This document shows, in pieces, positions 53,691 through 60,572 of a stretch of DNA of 64,000 nt. Position 1 is the stretch's first letter; the number at the start of each line of letters is the position of its first letter. The stretch covers positions 372,001 to 436,000 of the forward strand of contig NZ_CP127221.1 of the NCBI RefSeq assembly GCF_030284385.1, read 5' to 3'. Made by a program: the position numbers and the translations under genes. This DNA is from Altererythrobacter rubellus (GTDB lineage Bacteria > Pseudomonadota > Alphaproteobacteria > Sphingomonadales > Sphingomonadaceae). The notes under the pieces are model-generated. The model was given only the letters and a program-made list of their open reading frames with translations, was not told the DNA's origin and searched no databases.

Positions 53691-54212
53691 ATGACCAAGG
53701 ATGAACTTGATTGCATGATCCGCGTTGACCAGGCCGGCGAGTTCGGCGCGACGCGGATCTATGAAGGGCAGCTGGCGGTAATGGGCGAGCGTGGGCCGCA
53801 TGCTCAGGAAATCGTCCATATGGCCGAGCAGGAAAAAGTTCATCGCGAGAAGTTTGACGCGCTGATGGCAGAGCGAGGTGTCCGCCCGACTGCCTTGCAG
53901 CCGTTTTGGTCGGTGGCGGGCTATGCATTGGGCGCGGGCACGGCACTGCTCGGTCCCGAAGCGGCCATGGCCTGTACAGCTGCGGTCGAAGAAGAGATCG
54001 ACAAGCATTATTCGGAACAGCTCGATCGGCTGGCGGAAAGCGGCAAAGATCCCGAGCTTGCGGAAATGATCCATCAGTTCCGCGAAGAAGAGCGCGAGCA
54101 TCGCGACACCGCACTGAAATATGGCGCGGAGAAAGCACCGGCCTATCCATTGCTTTCCGGCGCAATAAGGCTGGGCTGCCGGGCTGCGATAAAGTTGGCT
54201 GAGCGTATTTGA
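53691..54212 (+). CDS. coq7: Demethoxyubiquinone hydroxylase (Coq7/UbiF-type)
   Basis: The 173-residue ferritin-like di-iron enzyme has all four helices with metal ligands: MIRVDQAGEFGATRIYEGQ (~8-26), IVHMAEQEKVHREKF (ExxH), CTAAVEEEIDKHYSEQL, and EMIHQFREEEREHRDTALK (ExxH). It hydroxylates demethoxyubiquinone in the ubiquinone pathway. The length fits the bacterial short form. It starts 9 bp after the DsbB-like gene. Confidence 0.95.
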   Translation: MTKDELDCMIRVDQAGEFGATRIYEGQLAVMGERGPHAQEIVHMAEQEKVHREKFDALMAERGVRPTALQPFWSVAGYALGAGTALLGPEAAMACTAAVEEEIDKHYSEQLDRLAESGKDPELAEMIHQFREEEREHRDTALKYGAEKAPAYPLLSGAIRLGCRAAIKLAERI

Positions 54213-54303
54213 TCGTGATCAAGGCGCGCGCACGCGCTTCATATGCTATTCAACTGAACCGAGCTGTAACTCTCGGTACGAATACGATGAAGGACTGAGC
54301 GAT

Positions 54304-54912
54304 ATGAAACGTCTGGCTACTCTATGTACAATCGGCTTTGCGGGCATGGCTTTCGCCACCAGCCCAGCTGCCGCGCAGGATGAGGCGGGCGACCGGGTTA
54401 ATATGGTCATCGCTTATGACGAGAATGAATGCCCCGAGCCATCCAATGATGAAGAGATAGTCGTCTGCCAGATTTTGGTTGAGGCCGAGCGCTATCGTAT
54501 CCCCTCCAATCTGCGCACCAGCTCCAGTCCCGAAAATACACCTTGGGCTGAACGTGTCGAACGGTTCAAGATGATCGGCGCCTTTGGCGCCATGTCTTGC
54601 AGCCCCGCCGGCGCGGGAGGGTTCACCGGGTGCACGCAGCAAATGATCGATGCAGCCTACGCCGATAAAGAGGCGAGCACGCGGGTGCGATTCAGCCAGC
54701 TGATTGAACAGGCGCGCCAGGACCGGCTCTCGAACATCGATGTTGACGCGGCCGCCGAGCAGGATCGCGTCGAGCAAATCGAGCGTGAATATCTTGAGCG
54801 GCTTGAGCATGAAAGGCAGCAGGCCCTACCAGGCGAAGAAAACGAGGCGCCTTTGCCAGGGTTAGTTCCTGAGAATTTAGAGGGCGCGCCTGAGGAGCTA
54901 AATAACGGCTGA
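54304..54912 (+). CDS. Secreted protein of unknown function
   Basis: The 202-residue precursor has a signal peptide (MKRLATLCTIGFAGMAFATSPAAAQ, cut near residue 25), a middle with Cys residues (ENECPEPS, VVCQILVEAERYRIPSNLR, GAMSCSPAG, FTGCTQQM) and a charged C-terminal helix with a Pro/Glu-rich tail. The IVVCQ...ERYRIP pattern resembles hypothetical proteins common in Sphingomonadales. It is predicted to be periplasmic. No function is proposed. Confidence 0.72.
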   Translation: MKRLATLCTIGFAGMAFATSPAAAQDEAGDRVNMVIAYDENECPEPSNDEEIVVCQILVEAERYRIPSNLRTSSSPENTPWAERVERFKMIGAFGAMSCSPAGAGGFTGCTQQMIDAAYADKEASTRVRFSQLIEQARQDRLSNIDVDAAAEQDRVEQIEREYLERLEHERQQALPGEENEAPLPGLVPENLEGAPEELNNG

Positions 54913-55185
54913 CCTCCTCTAAAAAAAGCAAGGTTTCGCTGCCCCATAAAATTCTGGCCGTGCTTCAGCACGAAAAATTATAGCCCGGCCGATAGGGTGA
55001 ATGGCCTAGGCGGCGGCTGATTATACACGCCATGTTTTTCTGCGAGATGGACAAGGGGGGGGCTCGGGAACCATCCGACGACCTTCTCATTTTTGATATA
55101 GACTTTTCTTTGACGGCCTTGGTAGACTCGGATCCCACCGCCAAGACGGCCGAAGCCAAAAGAAATTAAAAGGATGGAGGTAAGG

Positions 55186-55821
55186 GTGAACAAAGGTAAC
55201 AAGGGACGCCTTTTCATTAGTTTAATCGGTCTTGGCGGTCTTGCTGCCTGCTCTGGCGGAGAGCCTGCCATCGACGGTCGATACGAGAATCGCGACGATT
55301 TGCCTTCAGTTTTGGTTCGCGACCTGGATGTCTACAAACTGGTTGGGGGTGAAGAATATGTTCGTGTCCCCGTGGCAGACTCCTCAATCTGGGGCGAGAC
55401 AGAAAAGATTTATCAAGGCTCGACTGATAAAATCGCATTCGACATTATCATCTACTACCGGGGTAATAATCTTTTTTATAAGGCTCTGGGCGCTCTGGCC
55501 CGCGATGAGGAAGGCGAATTGAAGCCCGCAGATTTCGACGTTCTAAAATCCGCGGTAGACAAGACTTCCAGCATCATCTTTGAGTTTGGTTACTCTGGCG
55601 AGCTGGGTGGCGCAGAGCAATTCCTGCCGCTGCGCAATGTTTATGTAGAGCCCTCATCTTACTCTCGAATTCTGCGGGGTAAGGATAACCTGGGCAAGGA
55701 TTTGGTCATATTCGAATATACTGGTGTCGTCGGCGAGGTCGTTCCAAGCGTCTTTGAGAAAATAGATACCGTCGACGTTAAGTGGAATGACGCAGATCCA
55801 GAGTATGGATACAATTATTGA
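55186..55821 (+). CDS. Predicted lipoprotein of unknown function
   Basis: The 211-residue precursor has the lipobox GLAAC (Cys ~22). The mature part is acidic and beta-rich, with several Tyr (VYKLVGGEEYVRVPVADSS, IIIYYRGNNLFYKAL, VIFEYTGVVGEVVPSVF). The GTG at 55186 is chosen because GGAGGT stands 5 bp before it; an ATG at 55174 precedes that site and lacks one. The base use looks more A/T-rich than in the core genes to the left. It lies 12 bp before a second lipoprotein gene and probably shares its message. I do not recognise a family. Confidence 0.75.
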   Translation: MNKGNKGRLFISLIGLGGLAACSGGEPAIDGRYENRDDLPSVLVRDLDVYKLVGGEEYVRVPVADSSIWGETEKIYQGSTDKIAFDIIIYYRGNNLFYKALGALARDEEGELKPADFDVLKSAVDKTSSIIFEFGYSGELGGAEQFLPLRNVYVEPSSYSRILRGKDNLGKDLVIFEYTGVVGEVVPSVFEKIDTVDVKWNDADPEYGYNY

Positions 55822-55833
55822 GGCGGAACGCGG

Positions 55834-56832
55834 ATGCCGCAATCCAACACCCGGGCGAGCCCGATCAAACAGCTATTGTTCGCGTGGAGACCTTTAGGCG
55901 CTGGTATTCTTCTTGGCGCCTCAATTTTTATCTCCTCGTGTACTGAACAATCGGCCCAGGAACTCGCAACGAAGACATGCGGCTCCGAAGCGGGTCGCGA
56001 CGCTTTTCGCGGCTTTGTAACGCAAACTGCCCTTGCGCGGGATACCACCCCCGATGGCGTTGCGCGCCTGATCGATATTACCCGCCATGCGTCATCGATT
56101 GCAGATGAAGACCTTAGACCTCAGTTTAGTGATGCGCTTTCATCGCTCTCTAACTTATCAGGCCGAGCAAACTTCTCTGACAACAACGTAGAAATAATTA
56201 TCAAAGAGGTCACGGAGCGGGGCGTATCGGAAAATGGTGAGATCTTGTGCTGGGCTTCAATTGACGTGCGGCCCGGGGTGCCTGGAACAGAGGCCCTTGA
56301 AGGTTTGGCGGATGCTTTGTCGCTAGAATATGATCTTTCACTGCCGGCTGTGTCTCAAATTACTTCTCTGCCGATTTTCTATGCTATCTCCGATAGCGAA
56401 CCAGTGCGGGTTATTGATGCTGATCTTTCTGCCCGGGATGCGGGGCGTATTGGGGGTTTGATTAGATTGGTTGAGGGTGCGCCAATTGTGCTCGCACCCG
56501 TTGAGGCTCAGAAGGCGCGGCGCGAGGCCTATGAGAAAGAGGTGCTCGACGCGCGCGGAGCTGTATTGAGTGCAACCTTGGCCGAGGAAAGGTATCGCTT
56601 GGCCGTTTCCAAGAATGCCTTGAACGATCTCTGGGCGGAATTGGATGAGGTCGCTCGCGATAAGTTATCGGCCCAACAATCCTTGTGGGTTAGGCAGCGC
56701 GATGCCCGGTGTGACTTGAGCTCGAAGGAGGCCGAGACCGATCCAAATCAGCGGGAAATGATCAAGGTGCGTTGCTTGGCTAATGAGAATGAGAGGCGGA
56801 TTGGCGTCTTGCAGCGATATTCCAATTGGTGA
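55834..56832 (+). CDS. Predicted lipoprotein with C-terminal LprI-like (DUF1311) domain
   Basis: The 332-residue precursor has a long N-region, then a lipobox IFISSC (Cys36). The middle (~60-240) is unrecognised, with an EILCWASIDVRPG segment. The last ~80 residues are a DUF1311/LprI-type helix pair: LNDLWAELDEVARDKLSAQQSLW then RQRDARCD, then KVRCLANENERRIGVL, with two Cys that may bond. LprI-like domains are linked to lysozyme inhibition in some bacteria; that is only a family hint. It pairs with the preceding lipoprotein gene. Confidence 0.75.
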   Translation: MPQSNTRASPIKQLLFAWRPLGAGILLGASIFISSCTEQSAQELATKTCGSEAGRDAFRGFVTQTALARDTTPDGVARLIDITRHASSIADEDLRPQFSDALSSLSNLSGRANFSDNNVEIIIKEVTERGVSENGEILCWASIDVRPGVPGTEALEGLADALSLEYDLSLPAVSQITSLPIFYAISDSEPVRVIDADLSARDAGRIGGLIRLVEGAPIVLAPVEAQKARREAYEKEVLDARGAVLSATLAEERYRLAVSKNALNDLWAELDEVARDKLSAQQSLWVRQRDARCDLSSKEAETDPNQREMIKVRCLANENERRIGVLQRYSNW

Positions 56833-57013
56833 TCTATAAATCTGCTCGCGGTTAGGCTCTTTTGCCTCTGAGCTCTATTGTGGCCATATCCGTGCACTCC
56901 AAATAATATTTTTGTCCTATGCGCTTATCCTACGATCGCCCAAATAGTGTGCCGCGTGACACTGGCTGGCAGTGGTCTTTACCGGGTGACTACCTAGTCG
57001 CACCGACCCGAGC

Positions 57014-58024
57014 TTAGACTGAATAATACTCGCGATACCAATCGACAAACTTCTGCACGCCTTCTCGCACATCGGTTTGAGGGGCATAGCCGGTTAAGGT
57101 GCGAAGAAGCGAATTATCCGCCCAGGTCGCCGGCACGTCACCCTTTTGCATGGGCATGAAATTTTTGATGGCCGTGCGCCCACAAGCCGTCTCGATCGCT
57201 TCAATGAAATCGACCAGCCTGACTTTGTTGCCATTGCCGATATTTACCACACGGTGGGGCGCATTAGGGGATAGGCTGTCGCCTTCAATTGCTCGGCTGC
57301 GTGCGTCAGGGGCCTCGGGCGGCTGATCGATCAGCAATTCTATGCCGCGAACCAGATCGGTTACGTAAGTGAAGTCACGATACATATCGCCTTTGTTGTA
57401 GACCTCTATAGGTGCGCCCTCGAGAACCCCTTTGGTGAATTTGAAGAAAGCCATGTCTGGCCTGCCCCACGGCCCGTAGACTGTAAAGAAGCGAAACATG
57501 GTGGTCGGGATGCCATGCAAATGCGCGTAGCTATGTGCCATCGCTTCGTTTGCTTTCTTGGTCGCCGCATAAAGCGTCATCGGGGCATCTGCTTTGTCAG
57601 TTTCCGCGAAAGGGATTTTCTCGTTGGCGCCGTAGACAGAGCTGGTTGAGGCCATGAGCAGGTGTTTAACTTCCAGCTCTCGCGCCACCTCCATCACGTT
57701 GAATGCGCCGAGCAGATTAGCGTCCACATAGGCTCGCGGGTTCTCTAGACTATATCTGACCCCAGCTTGAGCAGCGAGGTGTACGATGACCTCCGGCTTT
57801 TCCTCAAGCGCGATGGCACGTAAACGGCCATAGTCTTCGAGCATATTCTCTTCACGGCGAAAATGCTCGTGCTGCGATAGCAATTGGTGGCGGCGCTTTT
57901 TGAGCGCCACGTCGTAATACGACGTCATGCCGTCATATCCAACGACACGGTGGCCCGCCTGCAGCAGGGCCTCGCTCAGATGGAAGCCGATGAACCCAGC
58001 GGAGCCGGTGACTAAGATCCTCAT
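57014..58024 (-). CDS. UDP-glucuronate 4-epimerase-like NAD-dependent epimerase
   Basis: The 336-residue short-chain dehydrogenase has the NAD-binding GSAGFIGFHLSEAL (~7-20), the catalytic YAATKKANE (YxxxK, ~152-160), and blocks GVRYSLENPRAYVDANLLGAFNVME and RFFTVYGPWGRPDMAFFKFTKGVLEG, which are typical of UDP-glucuronate 4-epimerases of capsule and LPS clusters. It would supply UDP-galacturonate. Its place next to an exopolysaccharide cluster fits that role. Confidence 0.93.
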   Translation of the reverse strand: MRILVTGSAGFIGFHLSEALLQAGHRVVGYDGMTSYYDVALKKRRHQLLSQHEHFRREENMLEDYGRLRAIALEEKPEVIVHLAAQAGVRYSLENPRAYVDANLLGAFNVMEVARELEVKHLLMASTSSVYGANEKIPFAETDKADAPMTLYAATKKANEAMAHSYAHLHGIPTTMFRFFTVYGPWGRPDMAFFKFTKGVLEGAPIEVYNKGDMYRDFTYVTDLVRGIELLIDQPPEAPDARSRAIEGDSLSPNAPHRVVNIGNGNKVRLVDFIEAIETACGRTAIKNFMPMQKGDVPATWADNSLLRTLTGYAPQTDVREGVQKFVDWYREYYSV

Positions 58025-58117
58025 AACCGTATAGTATAGGTAATCTGAGCGGGATGAAAGGCCGCCTAATTTCGTGTCATGGCTTGAAGTTGAGCCCGCC
58101 CAAAGGGCTTCAGTTTT

Positions 58118-58279
58118 TTAGCTAGGAATTTGGTCCCACTTGCCTGTTCGCACTGATTTAACGAGCTTCGCACCGCAGTCCTTGCACGGAGCAGCCCAGG
58201 ACAAACCATCATGCTTGGCCTTATTTCTATTCGGCCTGTGCCGTCCAGCCGGGCAAAACAAAAGCTTTCTAAGCAGCAT
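58118..58279 (-). CDS. 53-residue zinc-ribbon-like protein
   Basis: Reading the minus strand from ATG 58279 to TAA 58118 gives MLLRKLLFCPAGRHRPN... with cysteines and histidines spaced as in a zinc ribbon: FCPAGRH near the start, then APCKDCG (~30-36), and a GKWDQIPS end. The order C..GRH...W..PC..CG..LV.S..G.W resembles tiny zinc-ribbon proteins I recall from Sphingomonadales. It is too short for usual size filters, and another frame on the same strand covers it. The start has only a weak GGGG before it. Function is unknown. Confidence 0.55.
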   Translation of the reverse strand: MLLRKLLFCPAGRHRPNRNKAKHDGLSWAAPCKDCGAKLVKSVRTGKWDQIPS

Positions 58280-58369
58280 CCCCGAAGCGTAAAACAACTT
58301 TTCAAATATGCAATGAAAATCATTCTACATTTAAAAAGATGAGGCCTGCATTCTTACAATTTGAGTGCG

Positions 58370-58957
58370 TTACCTTTGGCGCTTGTATGAGGCCCAGGTA
58401 AGCCCAATCTTAATGATATAAATCACAACCCAAGCCCCTAAAGTGTCGCCAACAATGGTGGCAAATAGGCTGGGGGCAAGATCTTGATTGGCGCCAGCGA
58501 TTAAAAGCGCACTTCTTATGGCAAGCGCGTTAAAGAAGGCGGCGGCTAGAGAAAGCATCAAAAGGCGCGATCCGTTCAAATTTGCTAAATCACCGCTTAG
58601 CGAAACCGCGCGAGCCATAATAGAGACCCCCACCGGCGCGCCAATAGCTGTGAATGAAGCGAGCAGAAAGTGATCGATCCAGCCTAAAGCGAATGGATTA
58701 ATCACTATTTGCGCTAAAAAGATGAAGGGCACAGACCAAAAGCCCAATACCAAGAAGGCAGCCAGTCTTACGAACGCAGGTGGGTAAAAGAACCAGGTAT
58801 TCCCACTAATCGCGAACTCGTAACTATCGATCGTCGTTAGCGAAACGACCATGGCTAGGTGCATCAGAAAAAACACGAAACCGAATGAGACTATTTGCTT
58901 GTAGCTCAGGGGGCGATGGTCATTGGGAACCCAAAAAAAGCGCTTAACAAAATGCAA
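58370..58957 (-). CDS. MASE1-like integral membrane protein
   Basis: The 195-residue protein has about five to six membrane helices: YKQIVSFGFVFFLMHLAMVVSL, a FYPPAFVRLAAFLVLGFWSVPFIFLAQIVI segment, and LAPSLFATIVGDTLGAWVVIYIIKIGL at the end. The PPAFVRLAAFLVLG and GDTLGAWVVIY patterns resemble MASE1, a sensor module usually fused to GGDEF or histidine kinase domains. Here it stands alone with no output domain. It lies between a zinc-ribbon-like gene and the regulator at the end of the exopolysaccharide cluster. Confidence 0.65.
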   Translation of the reverse strand: MHFVKRFFWVPNDHRPLSYKQIVSFGFVFFLMHLAMVVSLTTIDSYEFAISGNTWFFYPPAFVRLAAFLVLGFWSVPFIFLAQIVINPFALGWIDHFLLASFTAIGAPVGVSIMARAVSLSGDLANLNGSRLLMLSLAAAFFNALAIRSALLIAGANQDLAPSLFATIVGDTLGAWVVIYIIKIGLTWASYKRQR

Positions 58958-59027
58958 ATTAGATCCTCTTCAATCAATAATGATCGGATCAATCTACCTA
59001 GACCATAGAGCCCCGGTTAATGAAAAG

Positions 59028-59429
59028 TCATGGACTACCCAAGGCGCTAAAGACGGCTTCTGCACTCGGAGTAAAGGAAATAAATCGCTTGCGACCGTCG
59101 TTTGGGTCACTCGAAATGGAGACTAGCCCTTTTTCCTTAAGGCTCGTTAGGATGCGATACGAAGTGGACCCAGACTTGCCTTCGAGCAAGTCGTAAACAT
59201 GCGAGACAGTCAAAGTCTCTTCGCTATCCTCCAGCGCTTTTAGTTCAAAAAGCAGACGCTCCTCATCTCCGGTCAAAGTTCCTAAAGGCGGCAGGCGGCG
59301 TAGCGCCACAAGCAAATTAACCAAATTCATAAAAGCGCTCGCGAAAACATCTTTGACCCATCGAATGCTAGCTTTCGAAGCTGATCTCGTCAAATTTGGC
59401 GTAAACATTCTGCTGCCCATCTGCGCCAT
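59028..59429 (-). CDS. MarR-like winged-helix regulator
   Basis: The ~133-residue protein has a C-terminal winged helix: LTGDEERLLFELKAL, LTVSHVYDLLEGKSGSTSYRILTSLKEKGLVSISSDPNDGRKRFISFTPSAEAVF (~72-128), with the wing in DPNDGRKRFI as in MarR proteins. A GGAGG site 3 bp before ATG 59429 supports that start, which lies 62 bp inside the upstream gene in another frame; ATG 59330 would remove the overlap but leave only 100 residues. It may control the exopolysaccharide genes before it. Confidence 0.7.
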   Translation of the reverse strand: MAQMGSRMFTPNLTRSASKASIRWVKDVFASAFMNLVNLLVALRRLPPLGTLTGDEERLLFELKALEDSEETLTVSHVYDLLEGKSGSTSYRILTSLKEKGLVSISSDPNDGRKRFISFTPSAEAVFSALGSP

Positions 59430-60567
59430 TTCCCTCCAGGCTTATAGCTAGAATGCTACAATCTTCCGGTATGTTTAAGGATGACCGGTAAGTCGTCATC
59501 CGCGCAGCGGACGGCAGTGTTTGCTCCCACACCCTGCTTGATGCGGTGGTGGTTACACAATCCCCGCGCCAAGCAAGGCGTGCGCCGCTTGCGCCATCAA
59601 AATTCACCCGCTGCGTCAATGTATAGGTTTGACCGCCCTTCACTGGAATGTGCCGCCGTACGACTGTCCCGCGCGCCAGTGGACGAATTGTGACCTGTAC
59701 GCCGCCGTTCATGTCGAGTGAGGCTTGTATGCCATTATCCTCAAACAACTCCCAGGCAAGAAGACCAAGCCGCTTGTCTAAGGTGGTCTTATTTGGCGCG
59801 CTTTCAGAAAAGGCGCCTGCGTCAAAGTCAGCCCACACTGCCTCGGCATAATCCATAGCCCCCTCCCAGTCTCCATCCTGAGCAGCACGGTATATGATGC
59901 GGGCAATGCTTTTTTCATATTCTTCGGCAGACAGCGCAACTGCGATTGGAGCCGTGAGGTCAATGACATCCTCCAGGGCCGCTTCGCGCGAGGCTAGATT
60001 GAGAAAGCCTGGCATCCAGCGCGCCTGGCGATTGACGTAACCCACCATGGCGTCTCGGACATCTTGATATTGTAAAGCATCAACCATTACCGGCTGCAGT
60101 ACGGGGCCAAGCTCAGGCGTGACCGACATGGCTGCATCATAGTGACGAAGAATGGCTTCGAAATCATTGTCAGCCGCCGCGCGCTCTAGCAGCCAAACTT
60201 GAGCCGTTGTGTCGCGCCGCGACACCTTGCTAGCGAGCGACATCGCTGCAAACGCCTTCTGCGCATCACCCGCCGAACTCTCATTCATGCCGATGATCCT
60301 CAAGGAGGAGCGGCTTAAAGGGTTGCCGATCAGGCTTTGTATTGCGCGGCTCGTATCCGCTGCGTCAGAGACATACTCTTCAGCTTCCCGGCTTTTATTT
60401 TTTACAACTTTTGCAAGAGCGATGGCGTCATCTGGATCGCGCTGAAGAGCTAACTCTGGATCAGACACCCTCAGGTTGGCTGAGAGTGCAAACTGGTAGG
60501 ATTGCCACGCAGCAAAAAGCGAAATCAGCCCAAGTAGCTGAATTTTTGCTATGCGAGACAGCCCCAT
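59368..60567 (-). CDS. Membrane-anchored protein of unknown function in the exopolysaccharide cluster
   Basis: The 399-residue protein has an N-terminal anchor (IAKIQLLGLISLFAAWQSYQF), then helical repeat-like stretches (DPDDAIALAKVVKN, DTTAQVWLLERAAADNDFEAILRHYDAAM, DGDWEGAMDYAEAVW) that suggest a TPR-like solenoid (~35-245). The C-terminal ~140 residues look like a beta-sandwich (VQVTIRPLARGTVVRRHIPV, YTLTQRVNFDGASGARLAWRG), perhaps carbohydrate-binding. ATG 60567 follows the autokinase stop with a 9-bp overlap and a GGATAG site. A role in polymer handling is likely from context only. Confidence 0.75.
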   Translation of the reverse strand: MGLSRIAKIQLLGLISLFAAWQSYQFALSANLRVSDPELALQRDPDDAIALAKVVKNKSREAEEYVSDAADTSRAIQSLIGNPLSRSSLRIIGMNESSAGDAQKAFAAMSLASKVSRRDTTAQVWLLERAAADNDFEAILRHYDAAMSVTPELGPVLQPVMVDALQYQDVRDAMVGYVNRQARWMPGFLNLASREAALEDVIDLTAPIAVALSAEEYEKSIARIIYRAAQDGDWEGAMDYAEAVWADFDAGAFSESAPNKTTLDKRLGLLAWELFEDNGIQASLDMNGGVQVTIRPLARGTVVRRHIPVKGGQTYTLTQRVNFDGASGARLAWRGDCVTTTASSRVWEQTLPSAARMTTYRSSLNIPEDCSILAISLEGNGADGQQNVYAKFDEISFES

Positions 60568-60572
60568 CAACA

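Noticed and set aside
54978..55271. 97-codon minus-strand frame with a hydrophobic stretch
   Set aside because: It overlaps the start of a better-supported lipoprotein gene and has no ribosome binding site; kept only as a possible relic.
58092..58116. Terminator-like AGCCC...GGGCT hairpin followed by TTTTTT on the plus strand
   Set aside because: No plus-strand gene ends near it, and the stem is only 5 bp.
58066..58323. 85-codon minus-strand frame over the zinc-ribbon gene
   Set aside because: Its residues look random, while the other minus-strand frame shows the ordered Cys/His pattern.
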